From: Lysobacterales bacterium 63-13 | Lineage (GTDB): Bacteria; Pseudomonadota; Gammaproteobacteria; Xanthomonadales; Rhodanobacteraceae | Direction: 5' to 3' | DNA: 64,000 nucleotides | NCBI GenBank assembly: GCA_001899855.1 | Contig: MKWR01000029.1 | Location: 141,212 to 205,211, forward strand | Part shown: in pieces, positions 34,001-43,330 of the stretch | How the letters are laid out: each line of letters begins with the position of its first letter | Numbering within the stretch: the first letter of the stretch is position 1 | The notes under the pieces: model-generated | Told to the model about the DNA's origin: nothing | Databases searched by the model: none | Seen by the model: the letters and a program-made list of their open reading frames with translations, nothing else | Program-made: the position numbers and the translations under genes

Positions 34001-35011
34001 ATGAGTATCGAGCAGCTTGAAAGCATCGCCCAGGCGATGGTGGCACCGGGCAAGGGCATCATTGCCATCGACGAATCCAACAACACCATCAAGAAGCGTT
34101 TTGACACGGTGGGCGTGCCGAACACCGAAGAGAATCGCCGCGCCTATCGCGAGATGCTGTTGACCACGCCGGGCCTGAACCAGCACATCTCCGGTGCGAT
34201 CCTGTACGACGAGACGATCCGCCAGTCGACCAAGGCCGGCGTGCCGTTCACCAAGCTCATGCTCGATGCCGGCATCCTGCCGGGCATCAAGGTCGACAAG
34301 GGACCTTTCCCGCTGGCCGGTTTTCCGGGCGAGCTGGTTACCGAAGGCCTCGATGGCCTGCGCGAGCGTCTCAACGAATACGCCAAACTGGGCGCCAAGT
34401 TCGCCAAGTGGCGTGCGGTCATCACGATCAGCGGCGATGCACCGAGCGGCACCTGCATCGAAGCCAATTGCCACGCATTGGCCCGTTATGCGGCGCTGTG
34501 CCAGGAAGCCGGCATCGTGCCGATGGTCGAACCGGAAGTGCTGATGGATGGTTCGCACGACATCGACGAATGCTATGAAGTGACCGAAGCCACCCTGCGC
34601 AGCCTGTTTGCTTCCCTGTACGAGCAGAACGTGTTTCTCGAGGGCACCATCCTCAAGGCGAGCATGGTGCTGGCGGGCAAGGATTGCGAAGAGCAATCCG
34701 ACATCGACGATGTCGCCGACGCGACCATCCGCTGCCTCAAGGCCTCGGTGCCGGCATCGCTGCCGGGTATCGTCTTCCTCTCCGGTGGCCAGTCCGATGA
34801 ACTCGCCACCGCGCATCTCAATGCGATGAACCAGCAGGGTCCGCACCCTTGGCCGTTGTCGTTCTCATACGGTCGCGCCATGCAGCAGGCGGCACTCAAG
34901 CTGTGGGGCAAGGACATGGCGGCCAATTTCGCCGCCGCGCAGAGCACGGTCGCCCAGCGTGCCCGCGAAAATGGCTTGGCCGCCCTCGGCCAATGGAAGA
35001 AAGGGGCCTGA
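34001..35011 (+). CDS. fba: Class I fructose-bisphosphate aldolase
   Basis: This Schiff-base aldolase cleaves fructose 1,6-bisphosphate to triose phosphates. The 336-residue protein begins MSIEQLESIAQAMVAPGKGIIAIDESNNTI, and has the conserved KWRAVI segment (substrate Lys) and VFLEGTILKASMV, whose Lys is the Schiff-base residue. GIVFLSGGQSDELATAHLNAMN follows, with a YGRAMQQAALKLW helix near the end. The animal-like class I form replaces the class II enzyme, as is common in Xanthomonadales. A strong intrinsic terminator follows the stop. GGAG lies about 11 nt before the ATG. Confidence 0.97.
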   Translation: MSIEQLESIAQAMVAPGKGIIAIDESNNTIKKRFDTVGVPNTEENRRAYREMLLTTPGLNQHISGAILYDETIRQSTKAGVPFTKLMLDAGILPGIKVDKGPFPLAGFPGELVTEGLDGLRERLNEYAKLGAKFAKWRAVITISGDAPSGTCIEANCHALARYAALCQEAGIVPMVEPEVLMDGSHDIDECYEVTEATLRSLFASLYEQNVFLEGTILKASMVLAGKDCEEQSDIDDVADATIRCLKASVPASLPGIVFLSGGQSDELATAHLNAMNQQGPHPWPLSFSYGRAMQQAALKLWGKDMAANFAAAQSTVAQRARENGLAALGQWKKGA

Positions 35012-35033
35012 TTCTCCGCCTCCGCATTCCCGA

Positions 35034-35060
35034 AAAGGGCGCCGCAAGGCGCCCTTTTTG
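35034..35060 (+). terminator. Rho-independent terminator of fba
   Basis: The stem AAAAGGGCGCC / GGCGCCCTTTT has the tetraloop GCAA and runs into a T-tract (TTTTT). It is the clearest intrinsic terminator in the window, 23 nt after the fba stop. Confidence 0.92.
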
Positions 35061-35133
35061 CATCCGTTGCAGGAACATTCGCCCAGCCGGGAAAACCGAG
35101 CTTGGCCGAACTGGAATACGCGAGTGCCGGTGC

Positions 35134-36090
35134 TCAGCCCAGCGCGGCCAGCCACTCATCGTCGGAACCCTCGTTGACGCCCTCGAACAAATAGGTCGAC
35201 AGATAGCGTTCGCCGGTATCCGGCAGCATGGCCAGGATCACCGAACCCGCTTTCGCCTCGCCGGCAATCTCCAGTGCGCTGGCCAGGGTGGCACCGGCGG
35301 AGACGCCGGCGAAGATGCCTTCCTTTTGCGCCAGCAGTCGCGCCGTATCACGGGCGACGGTGTCGTCGACGGTGAGGATGCGATGGGCAACATTGCGATT
35401 GAGCACGGACGGGATCAAGTCCGGTGTCCAGCCCTGGATCTTGTGCGGCTTCCATTCCTTGCCCGAGAGCATCGCCGCCGCCGCCGGTTCACTGGCGATG
35501 ATCTGCACTTCCGGGCGAGCCAGGCGCAGCACTTCACCGACGCCGGTCAGGGTGCCGCCGGTGCCCCAGCCGCTGACGAAATAATCGAGGCGCTTGCCGG
35601 CGAAGTCGCGCAGGATTTCCGGGCCGGTGGTATTGCGATGCCAGGCGGGATTGGCCGGATTGTCGAACTGCGCACTGAGGAACCAGCCGTGCTTTTCCGC
35701 CAGTTCGCGGGCCTTGGCGACCATGCCGGTGCCGCGCGCCGCCGCCGGCGTGAGGATGACCTTGCCGCCATAGGCACGGATCAGCTTGCGCCTTTCGATG
35801 GAGAAGGTTTCCGCCATCACCGCGACGAACGGATAGCCGCGCGCGGCGGCGACCATGGCCAGGGCGACGCCGGTGTTGCCCGAGGTTGCCTCGACGATGG
35901 TCTGCCCGGGTTTCAGCTTGCCGCTTTTCTCGGCATCGAGGACCACCGCCAGGGCGAGGCGATCCTTGACCGAGCCACCCGGATTGAACGACTCGACCTT
36001 GACGAAGAGGTCGATGCCCGGCGGGGCGAGGCGCTGCAGCTTGACGACCGGAGTATTGCCGATCGTGTCGAGGATGGATGCGTAGGACAT
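35134..36090 (-). CDS. cysK: Cysteine synthase (O-acetylserine sulfhydrylase)
   Basis: This PLP enzyme makes L-cysteine from O-acetylserine and sulfide. The 318-residue protein has PLP lysine 42 in NPGGSVKDRLA, the phosphate- and substrate-binding loop EATSGNTGVALA, the GWGTGGTLTGVGE turn, and GVSAGATLAS. The sequence is nearer CysK than CysM by length and by the C-terminal GERYLST segment. The ATG at 36090 has AGGAAC 9 nt upstream. It lies 19 nt downstream of cysG on the same strand, so cysteine synthesis and siroheme synthesis are transcribed together. Confidence 0.95.
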   Translation of the reverse strand: MSYASILDTIGNTPVVKLQRLAPPGIDLFVKVESFNPGGSVKDRLALAVVLDAEKSGKLKPGQTIVEATSGNTGVALAMVAAARGYPFVAVMAETFSIERRKLIRAYGGKVILTPAAARGTGMVAKARELAEKHGWFLSAQFDNPANPAWHRNTTGPEILRDFAGKRLDYFVSGWGTGGTLTGVGEVLRLARPEVQIIASEPAAAAMLSGKEWKPHKIQGWTPDLIPSVLNRNVAHRILTVDDTVARDTARLLAQKEGIFAGVSAGATLASALEIAGEAKAGSVILAMLPDTGERYLSTYLFEGVNEGSDDEWLAALG

Positions 36091-36109
36091 GGGATGGTGT
36101 TCCTTGTAG

Positions 36110-37540
36110 TCAGGCAGCGCGCAGAACATGCGCTTTGTCGACCGGGATGGTCAATGGCTGCGGGCCAAACCAGTTGAGCTGATCGGCCAGGGCAGCGACT
36201 TCGCCAACAATCAACAGGGTCGGCGACTGCAGGCGATGCTGGCGGGCGCTGCTGGCGAGGTCGCCGAGCGTGGCGCGAACCACGCGCTGGTCGGGGCGCG
36301 AGCCGTTTTCGATGAGGGCAATCGGCGTTTCCGGTGCACGTCCGTTTTCGATCAAGTTGCGCTGTATTCGCGGCAGTTCGCCAACGCCCATGTAGACAGC
36401 CAGGGTCTGACCTGGCGCGGCGAGCATGCGCCAATCGAGGGTGTCGATCGATTCGCGGCAATGCGCGGTGAGCAGGCGCAGCGATTGCGCATGTTCACGA
36501 TGGGTCAGCGGGATGCCGGCATAGGCGGCACAGCCGATTGCCGCGGTGATCCCCGGGACGACCTCGAAATCGATCGCGTGCGCGCGCAGGAACTCCAGTT
36601 CCTCGCCACCGCGACCGAACACGAACGGGTCGCCACCCTTCAGGCGCACGACGCGCCGGCCGGCGTTGGCATGTTCGAGCATCAATGCGTGGATGCGATC
36701 CTGCGGCGTCTGCGCGCCGCCGCCCTGCTTGCCGACTTCAATGAACAGCGCGTCGCGGCGGGCCAGTTCGAGGATCGGCGTGGAGACCAGCCGGTCATGC
36801 AGGATCACGTCGGCTTGTTGCAGGGCGCGCAAGCCGTGCAAGGTCAGCAGGCCCGCATCGCCGGGGCCGGCACCGACCAGCACCACCGAGCCGCGTGGAT
36901 TCGGCATGGTGACTTCGGCGAGTGCGGCTTCCAGCGCGCGCTCGGCAGCAAGCGGACGATCGCGGCGCAGCTCGGCGGCAACCTTGCCGCCGAACAGGGT
37001 TTCGAGGAACGCGCGGCGTCGCGTCAGATCCGGGAAGCGCGCGCGGATGCGCTGGCGATAGCGGGCGGCCAGCGCCGCCAGCGGGCCAAGCGAGGCATCC
37101 AGCAAGGATTCGATGCGTTCGCGCAGCAGGCGCGCCAGCAGCGGTGCCGCGCCGGCCGTGGAAATGGCAATCAGCAAGGGGCTGCGATCAACCACGGCGG
37201 GCACGTGGAAGCTGGACAGCTCGGCATCGTCGACGACATTGACGAACACGCGGCAACGTTCGCCTGCCGCCGCGATGCGCCGATTCAGCGCCCGATCCGC
37301 AGTGGCGGCGACGACCAGCCAGGCGCCCTGCAGCCAGTCATCCGCAAATTCGGCTCGATGATGGCCGATGCTGCCGCTGGCAACCCACAGCGCCAGTTGC
37401 CGGCTGATCCGCGGCGCACCGACCTGGATGTCGGCACCGGTCTTGCGCAGCGCGGCGACCTTGCGCTCGGCAACGTGGCCACCACCAACGACAAGCACGC
37501 GTTTTCCACGCAGGTTGGCAAACAGGGGATACAGGTTCAT
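36110..37540 (-). CDS. cysG: Siroheme synthase CysG (dehydrogenase/ferrochelatase fused to uroporphyrinogen-III methyltransferase)
   Basis: CysG makes siroheme, the cofactor of sulfite reductase, from uroporphyrinogen III. The 476-residue protein has an N-terminal NAD-dependent precorrin-2 dehydrogenase/ferrochelatase domain (1 to about 210), with [13 protein letters not shown] and the conserved [12 protein letters not shown]. It is fused to a SAM-dependent uroporphyrinogen methyltransferase (about 218-476), with [19 protein letters not shown] and [17 protein letters not shown]. Both domains are complete. The ATG at 37540 gives the canonical [19 protein letters not shown] start. A tandem GACGTC palindrome lies 84 nt upstream. 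Confidence 0.96.
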   Translation of the reverse strand: MNLYPLFANLRGKRVLVVGGGHVAERKVAALRKTGADIQVGAPRISRQLALWVASGSIGHHRAEFADDWLQGAWLVVAATADRALNRRIAAAGERCRVFVNVVDDAELSSFHVPAVVDRSPLLIAISTAGAAPLLARLLRERIESLLDASLGPLAALAARYRQRIRARFPDLTRRRAFLETLFGGKVAAELRRDRPLAAERALEAALAEVTMPNPRGSVVLVGAGPGDAGLLTLHGLRALQQADVILHDRLVSTPILELARRDALFIEVGKQGGGAQTPQDRIHALMLEHANAGRRVVRLKGGDPFVFGRGGEELEFLRAHAIDFEVVPGITAAIGCAAYAGIPLTHREHAQSLRLLTAHCRESIDTLDWRMLAAPGQTLAVYMGVGELPRIQRNLIENGRAPETPIALIENGSRPDQRVVRATLGDLASSARQHRLQSPTLLIVGEVAALADQLNWFGPQPLTIPVDKAHVLRAA

Positions 37541-37623
37541 GGCCGGCAAGCTAGGAGCAGTCCGTCGCCAGCGGAAATGCCATTCGCTCAGGCGCATATG
37601 CGAAACGGTGATGAGGGCGGAAA

Positions 37624-37639
37624 GACGTCTAGACGTCCA
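37624..37639. promoter_or_regulatory. Tandem met-box-like operator upstream of cysG
   Basis: AGACGTCT directly abuts AGACGTCC: two 8-bp near-palindromes in tandem, the first identical to the enterobacterial MetJ consensus (AGACGTCT). Read toward cysG it is GGACGTCT-AGACGTCT. The same arrangement occurs before cysJ with 14 of 16 positions identical. It lies in the 264-nt region between cysG and the divergent cysB-like gene. No MetJ gene is in this window, so the protein that binds is not known. Confidence 0.65.
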
Positions 37640-37804
37640 TGGTGGACGCAGCCAGCGCAAGTCCCTATGCTGGGCAAGCAGGAATCCCGCCGTGCGGTTG
37701 TCGATTCGGCAAGGCGGGATTCGGCTTCGGGACAATCGATCGATGTGCCGGACCTGCGCCGACCGTCAGGCGCAGGAGCAAACAATTCCCGAACGTGGCC
37801 TGCC

Positions 37805-38803
37805 ATGACCCTGACCCAGTTGCGCTACATCGTCGCCATTGCCGACGCCGGCCTCAACATCACCCTGACCTCCGAGCGCGTGCATGCGACCCAGCCGGGT
37901 ATTTCGCGTCAACTGCGGCAGCTTGAGGACGAGCTGGGCTTCCAGATCTTCCTGCGCAAGGGCAAGAGCCTCGAATCCATTACCGCACCCGGTGCCCAGG
38001 TCATCGCCCGCGCCCGCAGCATCCTTGCCGAGGCGGCGAACATCCGCGTGCTGGCGGCCAACCTGCGCAACGAGAATGCCGGCGAGCTGGTCCTGGTCAC
38101 CACGCATACCCAGGCGCGCTTCGTCTTGCCCGCGGCCATCGCCAGGATCAAGCGCCGCTATCCCGCAGTCGGCATCCGCCTGGAGCCGCATGGCGATACC
38201 GAATTGATCGACCTGCTCGGCAAGGGTGCCGCCGATCTGGCCATCATCAGCACCGCGAGTACGCCGCCAAACGCCGAACTGGCCATCCCGATCTTTCGCT
38301 GGGATCGACAGATCCTGCTGCCGAAAGACCATGCCCTGGCCAGGCTGGGCCGCGTGCCGCGCATCGACGAGCTCGCCGCGCACGCGCTGGTCAGCTACGA
38401 ATCCTCGCTGGCGCCGGAATCCTCGCTGCGCCGCGCCATCGTCGAGGCCGGCTGCGAGTTGAAGCTGGCCGTCGCGGCGCGCGATGCCGACCTCATCAAG
38501 ACCTATGTGCGCGCCGGCCTCGGCATCGGCGTGCTCGCCGAAATGGCGCTGGATGACGCGGATCGTGCCGATTTCTGCGTCTATTCGGCGCGCGGCCTGC
38601 TGCCGTCCTGCACCAGTTGGGTGATCCTGCAGCGTGATCGCGTGCAGCGGGACTACGCGCTTGACCTGATTGTCGCCCTGGCCCCGCAGATCGATCGCCG
38701 CGATCTGGTTCGCGTCGTCCAGGGTGCCGCCGCCGCCAACTGGCCGCCGCCACCGCATTGGCGCGAACTCAAACCACGGGAATCGGTGGTTCGCGCGGCC
38801 TGA
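37805..38803 (+). CDS. cysB: CysB-like LysR-family transcriptional regulator
   Basis: CysB-type activators respond to O-acetylserine and switch on sulfate assimilation genes. The 332-residue protein starts MTLTQLRYIVAIADAGLNITL, with the HTH segment ATQPGISRQLRQLEDELGFQIF (about 28-50). The effector domain has TTHTQARFVLPAAIARIKRRYP, the CysB/Cbl signature, followed by GAADLAI. CysB rather than Cbl is favoured by position between cysG-cysK and cysHIJ, but the two cannot be separated by eye. It is divergent from cysG and convergent with cysH. A much longer frame extends upstream but is the mirror of cysG. Confidence 0.9.
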   Translation: MTLTQLRYIVAIADAGLNITLTSERVHATQPGISRQLRQLEDELGFQIFLRKGKSLESITAPGAQVIARARSILAEAANIRVLAANLRNENAGELVLVTTHTQARFVLPAAIARIKRRYPAVGIRLEPHGDTELIDLLGKGAADLAIISTASTPPNAELAIPIFRWDRQILLPKDHALARLGRVPRIDELAAHALVSYESSLAPESSLRRAIVEAGCELKLAVAARDADLIKTYVRAGLGIGVLAEMALDDADRADFCVYSARGLLPSCTSWVILQRDRVQRDYALDLIVALAPQIDRRDLVRVVQGAAAANWPPPPHWRELKPRESVVRAA

Positions 38804-38851
38804 GTGTTCAGCTCGCGGTGTTTTTCGCCAGTGTGGCGAAGACCATCACGC

Positions 38852-39577
38852 TCAAACTTCCAGATGGATGCCGCACTCGCGCTTGAGGCCGAAATAGCGG
38901 GTGTCTTCCTCGCGCATGCCGGGTTGCCATGGGCGCGTCGTGTGCACGTCGCCGATGGAGACATAGCCTTCGTGCCACAGCGGGTGGTAGGGCAGGTCGT
39001 GGCGGCTGAGGTATTGCCGGATGTCGCGGTCGTTCCAGTCGATCAGCGGATGCATTTTCCAGCGCCCGTGCCTGAGCTGGAGCACGTCGACGTTTTCGCG
39101 CGTGCTGGCCTGGCTGCGGCGCAGGCCGGCGAACCAGGTGCGCGCGCCGAGTTCCGCAAGGGCGCGACGCAGCGGTTCGACCTTGCGCAGGTTGTCGTAG
39201 CGACTGAGGCCTTCGAGGCCTTGTTCCCAGAGGCGGCCATGGCGCGCCTCCATCCAGGCGCGACCGAGCTTTGGCCGGTAGACATGCAGATCGAGCTCGA
39301 GTCGCTCGGTCAGTTCATCGGCAAAACGATAGGTTTCCTCGAACAGGTAGCCGGTATCGATGAGGATCACCGGCACCTTGCGGCACTGGCGACTGACCAG
39401 ATGCAGGGAGACCGCCGCCTGCGCCCCGAAGCTCGACGACAGCACATGCTGGTCCGGCAGCGTTTGCAGCGCCCAGGCCACGCGCTCCTCGGCGCTCCGC
39501 GTTTCCAGCCACTGGTTGAGGATGGCCAGGGCGCGCGAATCCTCGGCGGCCGCGACCAGATCCGGAAGCATGCTCAT
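38852..39577 (-). CDS. cysH: Phosphoadenosine phosphosulfate (PAPS) reductase
   Basis: CysH reduces PAPS to sulfite using thioredoxin. The 241-residue protein has the PP-loop-like segment [17 protein letters not shown] near residues 45-61, [17 protein letters not shown], and the C-terminal [10 protein letters not shown] with the single catalytic Cys. The extra paired cysteines that ligate an iron-sulfur cluster in APS reductases (CC...CxxC) are absent, so PAPS is the substrate. Its start overlaps the cysI stop by 4 nt, making it the last gene of cysJIH. Confidence 0.95.
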   Translation of the reverse strand: MSMLPDLVAAAEDSRALAILNQWLETRSAEERVAWALQTLPDQHVLSSSFGAQAAVSLHLVSRQCRKVPVILIDTGYLFEETYRFADELTERLELDLHVYRPKLGRAWMEARHGRLWEQGLEGLSRYDNLRKVEPLRRALAELGARTWFAGLRRSQASTRENVDVLQLRHGRWKMHPLIDWNDRDIRQYLSRHDLPYHPLWHEGYVSIGDVHTTRPWQPGMREEDTRYFGLKRECGIHLEV

Positions 39578-41265
39578 GCGATCACCTCCAGGGGGATGCC
39601 GGCAGCGGGTCGAACGACGCCAGCGCGCACCAGGAAATCGCCGAACGCTTCCGCGGCATTGCGCTCGGCCGCGTAGCGCGCAAACAGCGTGTCGAGATGG
39701 GCAAGGATCGCGGCTTCATCGATGTTCTCGGCGTACAGCGCGTTGAGGCGCTGGCCGCGGCGATCCGCGCCGAGCATGAGGTTGTAGCGCCCGGGCGCCT
39801 TGCCGACGAGGGCGATCTCGCCGAGATACGGACGTGAACATCCGTTCGGGCATCCGGAAATGCGCAGGTGGATCGGCGCATCGGCGAGCGCATGCTTCTC
39901 CAGCAGGCCTTCGACCTTGCCGAGCAGGTCGGGCAGGTAACGTTCGGCCTCGGCCATGGCCAGGCCGCAGGTTGGCAGGGCCACGCAGGCCAGCGCATGC
40001 AAGCGCAACGGGCTGGCGCGTCGATGCAGATCCAGTCCATGCCTTGCGACCAGGGCATCGATGGCGGCGCGGTCTTCTGCCGCGACATTGGCGATGACCA
40101 GGTTCTGGTTTGGCGTCAGGCGGAAATCACCACGATGGCTGCCGGCGATCGCGCGCAAGCCGCTCATCGGCGTCGACGCGCCGCGATCGGCGATGCGTCC
40201 GGCTTCGATGCGCAGGGTCAGGTGCCAGCGACCGTCATGGCCTTCGCTCCAGCCAAAGCGATCGCCGTTGTGTTCGAACGCGAATGGGCGCGTGACAGCC
40301 AGCGCGAAACCGGCGCGGCGTTCGACCTCGCCCTTGAACCAGTCAAGGCCACGATCCTCGATCGTGTATTTGAGGCGTGCCCGCTTGCGCGCGCTGCGGT
40401 TGCCGAAATCGCGTTGCGTGGCGAGCACGGCCTCGGCGATGGCGAACAACTGATCGGGCGTGGCGAAACCGATGAGCTGGCCGAGCAGGGGATAAGTCTC
40501 GGCATCATTGTGCGTGGCGCCCATGCCGCCACCGACACTGATGTTGAAGCCGGCGAGCGCGCCCTCTTCGAGGATGGCGACGCAGCCGAGATCATGCGCG
40601 AAGACATCGACATCGTTGTGCGGCGGCACGGCGAAGGCGATCTTGAACTTGCGCGGCAGATACGTATCGCCGTACAGCGGTTCGCTTTCGGCCTCGCCAC
40701 CGGCAATGCGTTCCTCGTCGAGCCAGATCTCGTGGTAGGCACGGGTGTTCGGCTTCAGGTGCTCGGAGAGCCGCCGCGCCCAGTCATGCACGAGCGCATG
40801 TGCGGGCGACTCGACCGGATTCGCCGAAACCATCACATTGCGATTGACGTCGCCGCAGGCGGCAATGGTGTCGATCAGGCTGGCGTTGATGGCCTGCAGG
40901 GTGGCCTTGAGTTTGCGCTTGATCACGCCGTGGAACTGCAAGGCCTGGCGCGTGGTGAGTCGCAGCGAGCCGTTCGCATGGCGCGTGGCAATCGCATCGA
41001 GGGCCAGCCATTGCCGCGGCGTGACCACGCCACCCGGCGTGCGCGTGCGGATCATGAAGCTGTAAGCCGGTTCGAGTTTCTGCTGGCGACGTTCCTCGCG
41101 CAGGTCGCGATCATCCTGCTGGTAGCTGCCGTGGAACTTGATCAGTGCCGTGTCATCGGCGCGGATCGCGCCGGTATGCGCATCGCCAAGGCTCTCGCGC
41201 AAGCTGCCACGCAGGTGTCGGCTGGCCTGCTTGATCTGTTCGACGTTGGAGATGGGGGTAGTCAT
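39574..41265 (-). CDS. cysI: Sulfite reductase hemoprotein beta subunit
   Basis: CysI reduces sulfite to sulfide at a coupled siroheme and [4Fe-4S] centre. The 563-residue protein carries the two half-sites of cluster ligands near the C-terminus, [18 protein letters not shown] and [21 protein letters not shown]. It also has the N-terminal ferredoxin-like repeat [20 protein letters not shown] and the siroheme-binding GDVNRNVM. It works with CysJ, encoded upstream, and depends on CysG for siroheme. It overlaps cysH by 4 nt; the 87-nt gap to cysJ contains a large palindromic repeat. Confidence 0.97.
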   Translation of the reverse strand: MTTPISNVEQIKQASRHLRGSLRESLGDAHTGAIRADDTALIKFHGSYQQDDRDLREERRQQKLEPAYSFMIRTRTPGGVVTPRQWLALDAIATRHANGSLRLTTRQALQFHGVIKRKLKATLQAINASLIDTIAACGDVNRNVMVSANPVESPAHALVHDWARRLSEHLKPNTRAYHEIWLDEERIAGGEAESEPLYGDTYLPRKFKIAFAVPPHNDVDVFAHDLGCVAILEEGALAGFNISVGGGMGATHNDAETYPLLGQLIGFATPDQLFAIAEAVLATQRDFGNRSARKRARLKYTIEDRGLDWFKGEVERRAGFALAVTRPFAFEHNGDRFGWSEGHDGRWHLTLRIEAGRIADRGASTPMSGLRAIAGSHRGDFRLTPNQNLVIANVAAEDRAAIDALVARHGLDLHRRASPLRLHALACVALPTCGLAMAEAERYLPDLLGKVEGLLEKHALADAPIHLRISGCPNGCSRPYLGEIALVGKAPGRYNLMLGADRRGQRLNALYAENIDEAAILAHLDTLFARYAAERNAAEAFGDFLVRAGVVRPAAGIPLEVIA

Positions 41266-41303
41266 GGGATTTGCCGGGAAATCGTCACGCCTTGATCTTG
41301 ATT

Positions 41304-41335
41304 TCCGTCATCCCGGCCTTCGCCGGAATGACGGA
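41304..41335. repeat. Palindromic repeat (CGTCATCCCGG family) between cysJ and cysI
   Basis: TCCGTCATCCCGGC pairs with GCCGGAATGACGGA as a 14-bp stem with one mismatch and a 4-nt loop. It belongs to the CGTCATCCCGG...CCGGGATGACG class of intergenic palindromes; a second copy is at 52651-52678. It lies between two genes of one operon, so it will be part of the cysJIH mRNA. Confidence 0.75.
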
Positions 41336-41352
41336 GCGGTGGTGGCCGGGGC

Positions 41353-43155
41353 TCAGTACACATCGCGCGCATAGCGACCCTCCTGGCGCAGGAGTTCGAG
41401 TTTCCCGGCCGCCTGTGCGCGATCACCATTGGCATGCCCGGCGAACACCTCGAGCAGGGTGTCCTCGACGTCGCGTGCCATGCGCGTGGCATCACCGCAC
41501 ACATACAGATGCGCGCCGTTGCCCAACCAGTCGAGAAGCTGGCGACTGTTTTCACGCAGGCGCTGCTGCACGTGGATCTTGCTGGCCTGATCGCGCGAGA
41601 AGGCGAGATCGAGGCGATGGAGACGACCCTCGCGCAAGGCTTCCTGCCATTCGACCTGGTAAAGGAAATCGCTGTGGAAACGCGGATTGCCGAACAGCAG
41701 CCAGTTGCGCCCGCTGGCCCCCCTCGCCGCGCGCTCCTGCACGAAGGCCCGATACGGAGCGATGCCGGTGCCGGCACCGATCATGATGATGTCGCGGCTG
41801 TCATCGGCAGGCAGGCGGAAGCGCTCGTTGCGTTCGATGAAAACCGCAATGCGCGTCTCGTCGCCGGCATCGGCAAGGTAGCCCGATGCCACGCCCTGAT
41901 GGCGGTGGCCAAAGGCCTGGTATTCGACATGGGCGACGGTCAAATGCGCTTCCTCGCCGACCAGCTTGCGGCTGGAGGCAATTGAATACAGGCGCGGGGT
42001 CAGCGGACGCAGGGCGTCGACCAGTTCCTCGGCGCCCCAGTCCGCCCGCCAGGCGCGCAGCACATCGGGCAACTGGTGACTGCCGAGCAGGGTGGCCAAG
42101 GCCGCCGATTGCCCTGTGGCAAGCAGGTGGTTCAATCCGGCATTGCCGGCCAGCGCCGCGTGACGGGCGAGAAATGGCCGGCCAATCCGGGTCAGCTCCC
42201 GGCGCACCTGCAACCAGTGACGCAACGGATGCGTTTCGCCGCCGTGGCTGATCGCGGCATCGCCATCCAATGCCAGCAGATCAAGCACGCTGTAGACGAG
42301 CGCGGTCGCGTTGCGTGGCCAGACGCCGAGCGCGTCGCCGGGCTCGTACTCAAGGCCGGAACCGTGCAGCGACAGTTCGAGGTGGCGGACATCCTTTTCA
42401 CTGTCGCGCGCGCTGATGCGCTGGTTGGCCAGCAGCTCGGCGGCAAACGGCGCATCGCGATCGTGCCGTGGCGTCGTCGCCACGGCGCGCAATGGCACCA
42501 CGCTGGCGCACGGCGTGGCTGCGGGTGTGGATTCGATGGCGTGATCAAGCGCCTGCCGACGCCACGGATCGGCAATGGTTTCAATGTCGAGATCCGCTTC
42601 GCCCAGGGCGAACAGGCGCTCGGCACCCAGCTCGGCGAGGCGCGCGTCGAGCTTGCGCGCAACCGCGTTGAACTGCGGATAGCTCGAGTCGCCAAGACCA
42701 AGCACGGCAAAGCGCACGCCGGGCAGTGGCATCGCGCGCTTGCCGGCCAGGTATTCGACCAGGGTGCGCGCATCATCCGGCGGATCGCCATCGCCCTGGG
42801 TACTGATGACAATGTAGAGAAGGCGCTCGTCCTTGAGCTCGCGCCGCGCGTACGCATCCGCGCGCAGCAGGCGCACCGCGCTGCCGGCGGATTCGATATC
42901 GGCGGCAAGGCGTTCGGCCACGCGTCGTGCATTCCCGGTCTGGCTGGCATACAGCACCGTGATCGGCGCGAGTGCCTGGGTTGGAGCCACTGCCGGTGCC
43001 AGCGCCTGTGGCTGCAACTTGCTGGCCAAACCGGCGCTGTAGCCGGACAGCCACCACAAGGCCTGCGGATCGAGGCCATCGACGAGGCGCGCCAGCTGGA
43101 TGCCCTTTTCACCGGCAATGGGTAATTGTGCTGGGGTGTGGATCTGGGCGGACAT
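41353..43155 (-). CDS. cysJ: Sulfite reductase flavoprotein alpha subunit
   Basis: CysJ passes electrons from NADPH through FAD and FMN to CysI. The 600-residue protein has a flavodoxin domain from about residue 65 (ITVLYASQTGNARRVAERLA), an FAD-binding reductase domain (RLYSIASS), and an NADPH site (MIGAGTGIAPYRAFVQERAA). It ends RYARDVY, as CysJ proteins do. The start at 43155 begins the usual short N-terminal extension; the longer upstream frame has no family similarity. A tandem met-box-like site begins 19 nt upstream of the ATG. It is the first gene of cysJIH. Confidence 0.96.
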   Translation of the reverse strand: MSAQIHTPAQLPIAGEKGIQLARLVDGLDPQALWWLSGYSAGLASKLQPQALAPAVAPTQALAPITVLYASQTGNARRVAERLAADIESAGSAVRLLRADAYARRELKDERLLYIVISTQGDGDPPDDARTLVEYLAGKRAMPLPGVRFAVLGLGDSSYPQFNAVARKLDARLAELGAERLFALGEADLDIETIADPWRRQALDHAIESTPAATPCASVVPLRAVATTPRHDRDAPFAAELLANQRISARDSEKDVRHLELSLHGSGLEYEPGDALGVWPRNATALVYSVLDLLALDGDAAISHGGETHPLRHWLQVRRELTRIGRPFLARHAALAGNAGLNHLLATGQSAALATLLGSHQLPDVLRAWRADWGAEELVDALRPLTPRLYSIASSRKLVGEEAHLTVAHVEYQAFGHRHQGVASGYLADAGDETRIAVFIERNERFRLPADDSRDIIMIGAGTGIAPYRAFVQERAARGASGRNWLLFGNPRFHSDFLYQVEWQEALREGRLHRLDLAFSRDQASKIHVQQRLRENSRQLLDWLGNGAHLYVCGDATRMARDVEDTLLEVFAGHANGDRAQAAGKLELLRQEGRYARDVY

Positions 43156-43173
43156 GCTCGGTGCGATCGGTTT

Positions 43174-43189
43174 GGACGTCTGGACGTCC
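43174..43189. promoter_or_regulatory. Tandem met-box-like operator upstream of cysJ
   Basis: GGACGTCT abuts GGACGTCC, read toward cysJ as GGACGTCC-AGACGTCC. It matches the site upstream of cysG at 14 of 16 positions and sits 19-34 nt before the cysJ start codon, where a bound protein would block transcription or initiation. It also lies 142 nt before the divergent NYN gene. Confidence 0.65.
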
Positions 43190-43330
43190 GTCGACCGGCG
43201 ATACTGGGAGTGGCAACCGGATCGCGGAAGGAAGCGTTGCACATGGCGATATGCAAGGCGCGCATGAGGGCGGCGACGAACACGGCGGAATGGCGTTATC
43301 CTCGGCGCATCCCGCCACGGAGCCAGAGCC

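Noticed and set aside
37593-37602. Palindrome CGCATATGCG upstream of cysG
   Set aside because: A 10-bp palindrome is too short to stand out. I found no second copy at the other cys promoter, unlike the GACGTC sites.
36128-37804. Long N-terminal extension of the cysB-like frame
   Set aside because: The extension is antisense to cysG and its promoter. The canonical LysR start MTLTQLRYI is at 37805.
38824-38840. Hairpin TTCGCC / GGCGAA between the cysB-like gene and cysH
   Set aside because: The stem is only 6 bp and no T-tract follows on either strand, so it cannot be supported as a terminator.
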